Source: Hydractinia symbiolongicarpus (Eukaryota > Cnidaria > Hydrozoa > Anthoathecata > Hydractiniidae). Taken from it: 64,000 nt of DNA. This document shows positions 47,645 to 56,834 of the stretch, piece after piece (within the stretch, counting starts at the first letter, position 1; the number at the start of each line of letters is the position of its first letter). Location: the NCBI RefSeq assembly GCF_029227915.1, contig NC_079879.1, positions 13,330,001 to 13,394,000 of the forward strand. Direction: 5' to 3'. The notes beneath the pieces are model-generated. The model saw nothing but the letters and a program-made list of their open reading frames with translations, was not told the DNA's origin and searched no databases. Made by a program: the position numbers and the translations under genes.

Positions 47645-49035
47645 TCGAGAGTTAAATAATTCGTAAAACTATGAATGAAAAACAACAACAAAGTATTAAA
47701 TTCATTATAAATATAGACATGAATGACATCTGCTTATACAAGGCTAATTTTCAACATTTAAACAGACAAAAATTTATGCATATATAATACTTTAATTTAG
47801 AAAAACCAATCTAAAAATCAAACTTGCGAGTCCTTAACTTGATTAGCACAGGATGTGTTTCATGTCATGCACCCAGCAGGTTTAAGAGTGTGGTGTATCA
47901 CTTGTAGCTCACAGCCAAGCAGGTATTTTTAACACTGTTTTACCTCATCATGGAAACACAACAATCGCTTCCACAAATATTTCAAGGCACAGCAGTAAAA
48001 AACCACATATAGAAATCTCACGTTTGCAGCTACTATCAATTTTATCATCTAACTGGATATAAGAAGAAATTATTTTTTTGGTCTGAAGTTGTGTTCCATT
48101 TCTTAGGAATTTTTTTGAGGAAATCTGGTTAAAAAATTGATCAACACTCTAGGTATAGTGCCCTAAGCATTTCCAAAGATTTAAAAGTAGGAAATAAAGA
48201 CAAAATGGACAGTGTTTCTAAAATCTACACCAAAATTATGAAGAACAGAGGTATTATATACTTTTTAATTTTGAATAACTTATCCCGAAGATAACAGGAG
48301 TGGAATCCAGGGCGTAGTGCACTTTTCTCTATATATACTCCAAGTTTGTGTTTTTATTGGGAACGACTCGAATATGTTTGACATTTTTGTTAAAAATGAT
48401 ACTTCATCACCTCCCCTCCTCAAACTAATAGCTAGGTAAAAATTAAAAGCTTTTTTAAATGTGACATTAAGGAAGGACAATATTTAAGGAATAAAACGCA
48501 AAAGAAAACACCTATGTGGCCAACATTTACCTGTGTCCAAAAATACAGTAAAACAAAACAAGAAACTGTATATTCGTACGCACTTTAATATGACATAAAG
48601 TGCGTATTAATAGTGCGTAGCGCTATTCATACGTAGAAAAAAGGAAAAAGAATCCTAACCCTAACCCTAACCCTAAAGGACTTTACGTACGAATAGCGGA
48701 TGAACATATACATACGCAAAAATGGGCAAAAGTGCGTACAAAATACACTACGACAAAACAAGCTCCACTGCGCGTTCAGATTGATTCTTTCGATTTTGTA
48801 TTTGTTTTTCTTTTTCCGCGTAATCATGTGACAGGTACAGCATAATTCAGGGACCGTGGACCACTGCTTTTTCATGTTTGATATTGTTATATTGCGCCCT
48901 CATTTTGGTACGCGACTCAACATCATCCAATACATGAAGTAAGTAGGGTGCTTTTCCGCGTATCTATCATAAGTATATATCTTATATATGCATATACGAC
49001 CTGCATAAAACGATGGCCCTGAAGGATCAGCTGCT
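47645..49035. other. Upstream region of phosphatase B with a telomere-like repeat element
   Basis: This AT-rich region contains the presumed promoter of phosphatase B. It also holds a structured block around 48570-48745 with inverted GTGCGTA/TACGCAC words and a telomere-like tract (separate entry). No protein gene is seen; the 82-codon minus frame at 48627-48875 runs through the telomere-like repeat and is not supported. Confidence 0.45.
48621..48698. repeat. Interstitial telomere-like (CCCTAA)n within an inverted repeat
   Basis: At 48654-48676 there are nearly four perfect CCCTAA units, the complement of the metazoan telomere repeat. They are bracketed by CGCTATTCATACGTA (48621-48635) and its inverse TACGTACGAATAGCG (48684-48698), which differ at one position. 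Outside these arms are more inverted GTGCGTA/TACGCA words (48565-48745). The layout suggests a small foldback element carrying a telomeric core. Confidence 0.75.
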
Positions 49036-49175
49036 ACGCGCATTTATTTTATGCGACGCGCATTTATATTTTTGCAACGCGCATTTATTATTTTTGCAAC
49101 GCGCATTTTTTTCGCAACGCGCATTATTTTTTGGAACGCGCATTTTATATATTTTTTTCCTACGCACTTTTTGTC
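49036..49175. repeat. Left GCGCATTT minisatellite, candidate outer terminal repeat
   Basis: Six units of roughly 20-25 bp, each with (A)ACGCGCATTT followed by T/A-rich spacer, begin after CAGCTGCTACGCGC. The same motif, inverted, recurs at 63385-63535, where the outermost unit also reads (on the minus strand) ATCTGCTACGCGC. The pair therefore looks like diverged terminal inverted repeats of one large mobile-element complex. Confidence 0.7.
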
Positions 49176-49286
49176 ATGTAAAAATTTTTTTGTTATAAAA
49201 ATACAAAATAACTTATCAACATACAACGTTTTCTATCTTGGGAGAAACAATATATTTATGTCATTTCGCCATGCTGCAATGTTAAG

Positions 49287-49448
49287 ATGGCGGATATACA
49301 CGAAGCAGTTCATAGATATTTTGAAAATGGTCTTGATCATCAGCAAAAATTCACTGATCATCAACGCATGCGCCCGCAAACCGGTGTTGAGTCATGCATA
49401 TTAAAGGTTATCATACAAAAAAAACGTTATCTTACAACATGGTTGTAA
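49287..49448 (+). pseudogene. N-terminal fragment of a non-Polinton integrase gene (outer element)
   Basis: From ATG 49287 the frame reads MADIHEAVHRYFENGLDHQQ, the pattern (helix, then YF..GL....I) that opens a family of DDE integrases found in cnidarians, fish and fungi. Similarity stops at about 49345, exactly where the 42-bp inverted repeat of the Polinton begins. The rest of the frame is element sequence and ends at TAA 49448. The continuation of the same family is found at 62242. The interpretation is that the Polinton split the gene. Confidence 0.45.
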
Positions 49449-49640
49449 GATATAATAAAATGTGCGTCAACTGTCAATTAAAATTCGATATCTTCGGAAC
49501 CGCAACTTTGATTGCATTTATGGCTGGCGTAAGTATCTCCTTACCTCTTATGGCTCTGGCATTAGTACAAGAATCAGAAAAGTAGGGGTCCAATGAACGG
49601 AGGATTAAAGTTCTGGAGGATCGTCTTGCTATCTTAATAA

Positions 49641-49850
49641 ATGAATGAGCATTGTAATGACTGTGGGCGTATATTGCAGGCATGTGACAGATGCACCTGT
49701 GGTCGGAGGTTCCTGGTAAAGGGTAAAATGTCATGCTGGCACTGCTATAATGAGCATATCACGTACAATGGGGGTGGTTGTGTATATACGATGATATGCA
49801 ATTCTCTGCAGTCGTTCGAAATATACAATAAACAGGATGATAAAATTTGA
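49641..49850 (+). CDS. Small Cys-rich zinc-binding-like protein of the Polinton, 69 aa
   Basis: The frame starts at MNEHCNDCGRILQACDRCTC and continues to CWHCYNEH, giving CxxC, CxxCxC and CxxC pairs as in small zinc ribbons. It overlaps the next ORF by 14 bases (ATG at 49837), a tight spacing typical of Polinton gene blocks. Function unknown. It is intact. Confidence 0.4.
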   Translation: MNEHCNDCGRILQACDRCTCGRRFLVKGKMSCWHCYNEHITYNGGGCVYTMICNSLQSFEIYNKQDDKI

Positions 49851-50415
49851 GAATGAGCTCGTCAGCCGAAAACTATTCTACTCATTTGCTGCTACCTTCA
49901 CAGATATCGATGATATCAATGTAGATTGCATAACAGTTTCAGATGCCATCCCTGCTAATGGAGGTAAGGATTATTGGTACATAGTAGGGTACCATACGAA
50001 AGATCTCGTCGTTGCCCTGGGGGTGAAAACACCTAAAATCTGGTCCGCGCATGGGGTCACCCGGTACAATGGCAATGCAGTACCAGCAATGAGTCTCGAT
50101 TTTGAAGAGTACCCTGATTGGGTTGTAAAATATTGACAAATATGGCAAAAAATCGAAGAGTTAATATCCGAAAAATTGACGATAGGCCCTGTGAAAAAGA
50201 ACCGTTATGTGAATGCTAAACTCAAATACTACAAGGATGCAATTACCACTAAATTTTATGGTAAGCCAGTACCGTATGATGAGCCCTGCCAAGCCAGCGC
50301 TATTCTAGCCATTTCATCGGTATATGTACAAGGAAAAAACTACTACCCTCAGGTACATATTACGGAATGTCGGTACAAGAACTTTAGGAAGGAATGGCTG
50401 CTAAGCGAGGATTAA
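49837..50415 (+). pseudogene. Polinton conserved protein, possible ssDNA-binding-type, split by a stop
   Basis: Two successive frames, 49837-50136 and 50176-50415, look like halves of one protein of about 190 residues; a stop at 50134-50136 and the short gap separate them. The first half has DYWYIVGYHTKDLVVALGVK and TPKIWSAHGVTRYN; the second has PCQASAILAISSVYVQGKNY and YPQVHITECRYKN. A C-terminal NYYPQ....C.YK pattern is shared by small nucleic-acid-binding-type proteins in related cnidarian Polintons, as I recall. The assignment as an ssDNA-binding protein is tentative. Confidence 0.45.
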
Positions 50416-50534
50416 GAAACCATATTATTTTATAGGCCCTATTATATTATATATAATACTTAAGATCTATATTCAGTTGGGGACTCTACATAGTGCTTGC
50501 ATACTGTACAGATTGTAGTTTTTTTAAAATTTCA

Positions 50535-51123
50535 TCCTTCCCCTTTCCCTGCCCTTGGCAACTAGCTGGGCTCTCTCCTGTTCATTGATGGCATTTACGA
50601 TCCTGTTAAAACGCTGCCGCATTTGCTCCTTCAACAGCATATACCTTTCCTTTTCCCTACTAATCAGGCTATGCTCGTGGTCACTGATAACACTGTTTGC
50701 CATTGCCTTGCTGATCAGATCTACAATTGAGTTGGGTTTCGCCTCCGCGAGTATCCTGATACTATCATGTTATTTGGACTTAACACGCAATCGTTTAGAG
50801 GCGTTCCGGAGACCGGCTGCCTTAGCACAAGCCAGGGGAACCCACAAATCCGAAGCCATAACTCCAATCCCAAGCCCTGACATAATCACACTTACGCCAA
50901 GCAGACCATGGTCGCAGAAGCGTACCCATGTATTATGCATTTTGAATTTTTTTCCAAGTCTATTCCGATCCTTTATTTCATCCCGGAGATATTGTTCTAT
51001 CTCCTCTATTTTTTTAAGCCTAAACATTTCTCCCTCATCCTGATCAGAGCCTTGCGCAGGTGCACTCGGCACACTCGGATAAAGTTTGCTGATATCGCTC
51101 ATCTTTATTCTATCAGAATGCAC
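50535..51123 (-). pseudogene. Polinton conserved membrane-associated protein, with in-frame stop
   Basis: On the minus strand from ATG 51123: Pro/Ser leader (KLYPSVPSAP), a charged helix (KKIEEIEQYLRDEIKDRN), a glycine-rich hydrophobic segment (GLLGVSVIMSGLGIGVMASD), then KAAGLRNASKRLRVKSK and a stop at about 50770. The frame continues after the stop with HDSIRILAEAKPNSIVDLIS and KERYMLLKEQMRQRF to about 50535. Its organisation (YPS leader, coiled coil, small-residue membrane segment, LAE.K....I..AL helix) matches a protein repeatedly present in coral and hydrozoan Polintons. Function unknown; virion membrane or lysis roles are speculative. Confidence 0.55.
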
Positions 51124-51778
51124 ATGGTTGTATTGATAAACGTGACGTTCTTCTCGTGATGGTAGACGTCTGTTAGCATAAACTCCAGACGATCCGTGGA
51201 GCCTTTTAATGGAAGGTAAACAGGAGTATCAAAACTCCAGGTTAACATATCTCCCCAGGCTTTTAACTCCTTGGTAGGATGCAAGACCAGAACCTTGGAT
51301 TTTTTGCCATCCAAAAGGCAGTCGTCTTCATCCAATTGTGGACAAATAAGTCTCAATTTCTGATATGTATCGGTCCTGTATAAACTGTCGTAGTCACCCT
51401 TTCATATAATACTTTTTTGTGAGGTCATAACGTAGGCCTAGGAGCTCCTGCAAAGGTCGATGAATCACCAACGAGTACCCATTGTTGACACGGAGCCTAC
51501 AGTAGCCGTTTTTCATTATGAAAAGCTTGATCTTCTCCTCTGCCTGGCTGTTGACAATAGCCGCGATATCCTCTATCTTATACAAACCCTTCACAATCTC
51601 GATACGAGTCACCGTCTCATCAGGTCCCACTTTCCTGATCGTAATGTCATTGTCCCTGTATAGGTTCAACCATCCGGGCCTGATACTTATCGATTTCAAG
51701 GCTATACGAGTGTCTTGCCCAAGGTAAGTCCTCGAATATAGTACGCTTATCGCTATCAGTGATGTACAGTTTCTTCAT
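51105..51778 (-). pseudogene. Polinton capsid-type (candidate minor capsid) protein, one frameshift
   Basis: The minus-strand start MKKLYITDSDKRTIFEDLPW is at 51778. It leads, in a shifted frame, to LNLYRDNDITIRKVGPDETV, IEIVKGLYKIEDIAAIVNSQ and PLQELLGLRYDL (51394-51699), then after another frame change to WGDMLTWSFDTPVYLPLKGS and LEFMLTDVYHHE (51105-51356). The series of beta-strand-like blocks (G.Y....I...I, LLGF, a late P...L.L.ITD) is that of a widespread cnidarian Polinton structural protein I associate with the minor capsid. The ORF overlaps the downstream gene start by about 19 bases. Confidence 0.5.
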
Positions 51779-51792
51779 TTGTTTTAAAACAA

Positions 51793-52918
51793 AAGATGAA
51801 CATATACAAATACAACCCCAAAGCAAAGTACAAAAGTAACAGGGGGAACGGCCACTTGGTGTTACAAATTTGGAGCACCAGGACCTTTACGTGTCTACAG
51901 ACTCCCATATCTCTGTAGTATTCCTCGAATTCAATAAGTATGCCATAAACGTTCCAACAACCTACCTTGATGACTCCGTTAATGTGAATTGGAAAGGTCA
52001 AACGTTGAACTACTGGAATATTCAGGTTAATTTTGCCACCCATTGCGCCACAACAGTCCTAGGCATTTGTACCAGGCACATGACGGGCTTTGTACCATCA
52101 TCAACTCAATTTTCAAATGCCATGTCTATTATCATATGCGTCATATCCTAGCAAGAATGAAGGTACCTATGCCCTATGATGATGGCTTCTCACAGTACAA
52201 AAATCCCTACTCAACCTCTGGATACGCGCAGGTCTGTCGCGAATACGGTGCAGATGTTAATGCCCTGTATAAATTCAAGGCTGTCATTTCGTCATTGACA
52301 GATGGTAGATGGTGGCCGCAGGTTGGCGGTGATTGGGCCAAGTTTATTATACCCACAAGCCAAGGTCTGACGTCAGAGGGCCTGACCAAGCTAAGCGAAA
52401 GTATCAGGGTTTATTTGATCCTATTGCTAGGATCGCAAGCAGGTGCCAAAGCATACCTGATTGGATCTAATGCAGACAATTATACAGCAAGGCAAATTCT
52501 AGTACAGAAATTTGAGGCTATGGTAGAACGTCAGGAAAATGTAAGCTATGACATCACCAAATTTCAGAAGGTTTTACAGTATGCGAAGACCCCAGTGAAC
52601 TTCGCCGTCATGCATGGCGTGTATATGTTATCCTCCGACATGAACTTGCGCATAGGCAAAATTGTCGGGTACAATAATAATATTTTAATTGCACCAGCCA
52701 ACGCAATCATTGGCATCCGACTTGACTTGAATAACAAGCCGCTTATGAGGCATGCCGCACCTCCTCTATATACCATACCACCTACACCTCCAAAGCATGC
52801 TACAAGACATTTGATATCTGCCAAATCACCCCCTAGGCATACAACACCTATTACACCTCCCATACATACCCCTGATATACAGGTACATGTCACGCCCCAT
52901 ATACCAAGACCGCATTAA
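51793..52918 (+). pseudogene. Polinton conserved structural protein, frameshifted
   Basis: The plus-strand frames 51870-52070 (DLYVSTDSHISVVFLEFNKY, VNWKGQTLNYWNIQVNFATH) and 52070-52918 (FKCHVYYHMRHILARMKVPM, GYAQVCREYGAD, GLTKLSESIRVYLILLLGSQ, YDITKFQKVLQYAKTPVNF, YNNNILIA) are one gene broken near 52065. It ends in a Pro/His/Thr-rich repeat tail (PPTPPKHAT..., 52770-52915). The blocks FATWCATT, FH.YYQ.R.IL, ER.NDSIR.Y...LG.Q and YNN.I.IA recur in a conserved Polinton protein of Hydra, sea anemones and corals. Its exact virion role is not known to me. Confidence 0.55.
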
Positions 52919-52972
52919 TCACCATAGGAGTAGGTATCATCCTTGCATATATATGGCTTAGAAAATAGGCGC

Positions 52973-54163
52973 CTATCTCACGTATAGCACCAGCCCGGCA
53001 GCTCCTGCGATGGCCATATACAGATGTTTTGCCGCGTATGTAACGATGGTTGACGCTACTCTCAGAATGAAGGAGATTACTGTACCGATAATTCCAGGTA
53101 AGGCAGCACCTGCCTTGCCTGCAACAGAGAGTACAATAGTGCTTATCAACTGCCCAATACATGAGACTATACCGGCTATGGTTATCCCCTGTTCGCGGAA
53201 CAGTATACGGAGCTTCTCCAGCTGAGTTGTGTTATCTCCGGCGGTTTTTAATAGCGTATCTTTGGTATGTCTGAGTTGGGGGTATATGTCAGTGGATAGT
53301 ATAGCATGTGCTTCCCCTATAGCCTTCTTCTTATCGTTCAGATCCTTAATCTCTTTTTTCGCCTTTTCTATCTCATTCTCAAAATTAGCTTGTTGTCCTT
53401 CGTCTCCCCCAACCTTCTGCTTCTCAAGTTTCTTCACCCTACTCTCTGCATTGATATTTTCGCTGTCGTATAGGATCATCTTATTTTTCAGGCTTTTCAA
53501 GTTACCCATTAGCGTCTGAAGCTCAAGGTCAAGCCCCCTTCTTTCACGTGGGGTGATGCCACCTTCATCAGGCCCGACAAAGTAAGTGTCCTGTATAAGG
53601 CTCTCTGTGGCATCTACAAATTCATCGATCTCCTCCAGCGATTCCATCTCAATATGTTCGGCCTCCTCCTCTATTTTATTATGCCTTTCCAATAGGTTCT
53701 GGGCCCTAAATTGACCAACTTTGTTGGGTGTAACATAGTCGACAAACCCCAGGGCTTGCAGGCGATTATTACCCAGGAGCGTTTGTATCTGACCAACAGT
53801 TTTTAGGCTACCATCTTGATTTGTAACCACTATTTCCTTGAAGTTTTTCTTACCCTTCACTATCTCCTTAACGATTAGTTTATTCCCCTTGTCTTCCCTG
53901 AACATATCATAATATTTCACATTAGGCTGTAACCTCAATTGTTCTGTAAGACGATCGTGAAGGCCATCGATCTTTGATTTTAGTAACTTTTACCTCTGCC
54001 CTGAAAGATCTCCATGCTGTTGTTCTGTTGAAGGCCCCGATATTCCGGGGAGTTTTGGCTCTTCGGGGAGTTTCGTAGTATCATTGGGCTTATCTGGATG
54101 GCCTCCATCCTCGTCATCATCATCAATATCAATGTCAGGTACAAATACTGGATTGGTTGGCAT
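52973..54163 (-). pseudogene. Polinton coiled-coil membrane protein, one in-frame stop
   Basis: From ATG 54163 (MPTNPVFVPDIDIDDDDEDG) the frame runs through a Pro-rich acidic leader to a stop near 53990, then continues open (53938-52973) with LGNNRLQALGFVDYVTPNKV and EFR-like RAQNLLERHNKIEEE, TPRERRGLDLELQTLMGNLK and a long coiled coil. It ends with ETLFREQGITI-type KLRILFREQGITIAGIVSCI and two hydrophobic segments (GKAGAALPGIIGTVISFILR, HLYMAIAGAAGLVLYVR). RERRG.D.EL.T and LFREQGIT...I are hallmarks of a conserved cnidarian Polinton protein. The C-terminal membrane anchors suggest a virion or membrane location. With only one stop it is among the least decayed genes here. Confidence 0.6.
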
Positions 54164-54643
54164 CTAGAGTGCAAGAGTGTGGTGGTGTAAGCGTCTGCCA
54201 CCATCAAAGCATAAGTTCAATATGCAAGGACTGCAAGGGCAACCAGATTTGTAAACATGAAAGGATAAGATCAATATGCAAAGACTGTGGAGGAAGCATC
54301 TGCGGCTCATCTCCGGCCATCTCGGCCGATAATGTAAGCAAACAAACCCGCTACACCCTGAAGGAAAACAAAAAGGAAAACAAAACAGCTCAGCTCTAGG
54401 GAGTATCCTGGGTGTGATATGGCTACACTGAGGGATCATATCGAAGCCCAGTTTTCTGAGGGGATGACATGGGACAATTATGGCATGGGGTGGCATATTG
54501 ATCATAAAATACCGGTTAAATATAGAGAAAATGGGGATGGTCTTTCGCCTGCTGAGGTTGGCAGGAGATTGCACTACACCAATACCGAACCTATGTGGGC
54601 AAGTGAGAATATATCAAAAGGCAACCGTTTCGTTTCAGAATAA
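54157..54643 (+). pseudogene. HNH-endonuclease-like protein with Cys/His repeats (copy 1), frameshifted
   Basis: The N-terminal part has two tandem repeats of about 18 residues (C.H..I.SICKDCKG and C.H.RIRSICKDCGG), exactly the style of the HNH proteins of mimivirus-like and other giant viruses. A Lys/Asn/Glu-rich linker contains one frame change near 54390. The C-terminal frame (54419-54643) carries LRDHIEAQFSEGMTWDNY, WHIDHKIPVKY and RLHYTNTEPMWASENISKGN, with the catalytic-type H-I-D-H and downstream Asn/His pattern. No ATG was found for the first part, which begins at the divergent start of the minus-strand neighbour, so the 5' end may be lost. Confidence 0.7.
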
Positions 54644-54649
54644 AGAGAC

Positions 54650-55019
54650 ATGGCGACAATAGCTATTATTGTGACCGGGGCTGCAATAAACGCCCTTGCA
54701 TTTTCCGGAACGAATTATCTATTTTCCAGACTATCAGGGCATGGGGAAGCCGAACGTAAACGGCACGACAAGGCTGTTAAAAAGCTCAATACAGCCCAGG
54801 CCCAATGGATACGGGACCGGCAGGCTAAGCTCGACTGGTTTGCGAAGGAAAGAGAGAGGCAAATCAAAGCAGAAAAAAGCCTTCGTGGATTGGACAACGA
54901 TATGTATCAATTTTATATTGCCTCTCACAACAAGGCCCCTTAACTGAAGGACTTCTATGTACCCAGTAAGCAACAGCGAGGGTTCCTTGCGAGGGTTCAT
55001 TGCATACAAGTATTTGTAA
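54650..55019 (+). pseudogene. Small Polinton membrane protein, stop and frameshift
   Basis: MATIAIIVTGAAINALAFSG begins a hydrophobic N-terminus (NYLFSRL), followed by a basic helix (ERKRHDKAVKKLNTAQAQWI, RDRQAKLDWF). A stop at 54941-54943 interrupts, and the expected tail LKDFYVPS... and, in another frame, GFIAYKYL end near 55019. The order (MATIA..., NALAFSG, ERKRHD, DFYHPS, T...Y..YKYL) is that of a very common small Polinton protein in cnidarians, encoded just upstream of the integrase. Its position here, right before the integrase fragment, fits. Confidence 0.65.
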
Positions 55020-55036
55020 GAACGCGTTTTTTTAAC

Positions 55037-55213
55037 ATGTACAATAAAGACATGTCAAAAACGCACGTTGTTACCGAAGAAGAGGCGGAAAAGCTGAGCA
55101 ATATCTACTATACCCCAGAACATCTGTGGGTCGGACGCAGAGCCGTCAAATTACAAAGGGTCAAAAGTGATAATTTTAATACCGCAAGGGTATTAAAATT
55201 AGCGTCTGTTTAG
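55037..55213 (+). pseudogene. Polinton integrase, N-terminal stub only
   Basis: The frame starts MYNKDMSKTHVVTEEEAEKL and continues with YYTPEHLWVG and RRAVK, the leader that precedes the retroviral-type (rve) integrase catalytic domain in Polintons. After about 45 residues it departs and ends at 55213, next to the convergent MSV199-like gene. The zinc finger, DDE core and chromodomain are absent. The element therefore could not integrate itself, at least in its present form. Confidence 0.6.
55172..55200. terminator. Perfect 12-bp hairpin between convergent genes
   Basis: AATTTTAATACC (55172-55183), a 5-base loop GCAAG and GGTATTAAAATT (55189-55200) form a perfect stem. It lies where the plus-strand integrase stub ends (55213) and the minus-strand MSV199-like gene ends (55204). 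A bidirectional transcript-3'-end role is plausible but unproved. Confidence 0.45.
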
Positions 55214-56080
55214 TCGTCTAGTACCGGAACACCCAAATCATATAGGTCATCCCGAGTAAGATCGATAAGTCTGAAATGGTTTCTATAGCGTTCTACATGT
55301 CCCTCCTCTTCAAACCGATTAAAGGCTTGTATACCGTTGGGGTTATCGATGACGACAATCTCCTCCGCGCCTGGGTAGTTGTCACTGAACCACAAGCTCT
55401 TCTTGCTAATATTACGCCTCTGAACCCGCAAGCAGTAATAGGGAAGTTGATGGTATTCGTCGTCATCCTGTGCGCTGTGCTTACGGTGGATGATGATGAC
55501 GTTGTCTATTCCGGGGTCTTGAGCATTGGGTACATGTCTTTCTCTAAGCCTTGCATTTTCCCGGGTCTGTACTTCGAGTTAGTACCCCAGCTCCACGAGT
55601 TGTTCATCCCTGGAGTCAAGATCGTTCTCGAGAATGGCAATGTTAACATCCCTGTCCTCGAGGTCTTGACGCTGCTCCTTGAGTTCATCCTGTAATTAAC
55701 ACCCCCTTCCCAGTCAACCATTTTTTCAATGCTATGGGCTTTCTTGATCTGATGGTGATTTCGAGGGCCCCGTCCAACGTGACAAATATATCATGCCGTT
55801 TTTTCACCCCTCCCGACATACCCGAAGAACTGTATTCGCTACATACACTTCCCATCATACCCTCTATTTCTCCCCTTGATATAGTCATATGTCGATCAAG
55901 GCCATACTGTCTGGCATTTTGAATGCATAGGAATTTCTCGAGATTGGCATGTTTAAATAGGGGTTGGCCCTGTTTATCGAACAAAGTCTCAATGGCTCCT
56001 GCGTGTATTACTGTTTTCAGACATGCTTTTATATCATCCCATTCAGGGATCATGTTGGTTTCCTCGTCTATCATTTTCAT
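55204..56080 (-). pseudogene. MSV199/DUF3627-like (BRO-related) protein, frameshift and stop
   Basis: The first frame (56080-55685) has ARQYGLDRHMTISRGEIEGM and KRHDIFVTLDGALEITIRSR then KKWL, like the BRO-N/MSV199 DNA-binding domain of large DNA viruses. After a frame change near 55690 comes a heptad region (DELKEQRQDLEDRDVNIAIL) with one stop, then VIIIHRKHSAQDDDEYHQLP and YYCLRVQRR, ISKKSLWFSDNYPGAEEIVV and NPNGIQAFNRFEEEG. The YY..R.Q...........YP.AE.I....NPN.IN..NR pattern is that of DUF3627. MSV199-DUF3627 proteins are typical of entomopox-, irido- and other large DNA viruses; finding one in a Polinton is notable. Two breaks make it non-functional. Confidence 0.65.
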
Positions 56081-56100
56081 ATCCGACCTCTCATGAGGAA

Positions 56101-56525
56101 CTAGAGGAAGAGCTGTTTCTTCTGTCTCCTCAAATTTTTAGGGAGAGCAGTGTACGACTGCGTGAGTAGCCACAAACTATGCTTTCTGTGTCTACCTGAA
56201 ATAGCCAGTTCAAGCAGGGATTGTCGATGCTTATCGAAATCCTCGTTCGCTATACAATCATCAACTATGAAGAGACTTTCCTCACTTGCGAGCAATGAGG
56301 ATAATTTCGCTATCCATTCAAACAGCTCATTCCCTGGGTCTATCGGAAATACATAGGGGTCTTTCCAAAGAGGCCCTCTCCAAATAGGTGGCATTCCACC
56401 GCAAGGTAGGGCATAGGATGACAATATTGTGGAAGTGCCCCCTGTACTCATTTTCTCAGCAGATCCAAAACACGCTGTGTCTTGCGACACGATGTGGGGA
56501 TCGCGAAAATTGCTGTGTCCAACAT
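56101..56525 (-). pseudogene. FtsK/HerA-type packaging ATPase remnant (A32-like)
   Basis: From ATG 56525 (MLDTAIFAIPTSCRKTQRVL) the P-loop position reads IPTSCRKT where GPTGCGKT is expected, so two glycines are lost. A frame change near 56460 leads into YALPCGGMPPIWRGP, then the strong Walker B SLFIVDDCI followed by HRQSLLELAISGRHRKHSLW and LLTQSYTALPKNLR, which are the SRHR/Q-sensor blocks of the A32 genome-packaging ATPases of Polintons and large DNA viruses. The degraded P-loop plus a frameshift indicate an inactive gene. Confidence 0.75.
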
Positions 56526-56530
56526 TTTAT

Positions 56531-56785
56531 TCAATAGTTCGACCACTTCCTATCGTGAATTTTAGGGTATAGCGCGGCACAGCCTGAACAGATTAACACG
56601 CCTCCATGTTTGTTTTCCAAGGACCCCTGGCAGGTAGGGCAGAGCTTGGTCCCTCGAGCCTTGTTTTCGAGGGGTGGTGGGGTATATATTAATTTACTCC
56701 GAAGGCACCGCAATGCGTTGCGATACCTTTCAACGAGCCTTGTCTTCTCCGGGCTATCCCCAATGAGTTTGACGTACTGGAGCAT
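56531..56785 (-). CDS. Small zinc-ribbon protein, possibly VLTF3-like
   Basis: An open frame of 84 codons encodes ERYRNALRCLRSKLIYTPPP and then CPTCQGSLENKHGGVLICSGC with AALYP, a four-cysteine ribbon (CxxC...CxxC). The spacing and G-V-L-I-C-SGC resemble the zinc ribbon of late-transcription-factor-3-type proteins, but the protein is far shorter than those. It lies immediately upstream of the ATPase gene on the same strand. It is intact. The family call is only a suggestion. Confidence 0.4.
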   Translation of the reverse strand: MLQYVKLIGDSPEKTRLVERYRNALRCLRSKLIYTPPPLENKARGTKLCPTCQGSLENKHGGVLICSGCAALYPKIHDRKWSNY

Positions 56786-56834
56786 GATCCTCTATGTAAA
56801 GAGATCATATAAAATCAGGTAATTTTCATATTGT

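Noticed and set aside
48627-48875. 82-codon minus-strand ORF
   Set aside because: It translates through the telomere-like repeat and has no other support.
49051-49404. 117-codon ORF through the left minisatellite
   Set aside because: It consists of repeat translation (RAFIIFATRI-type units) and is not a protein gene.
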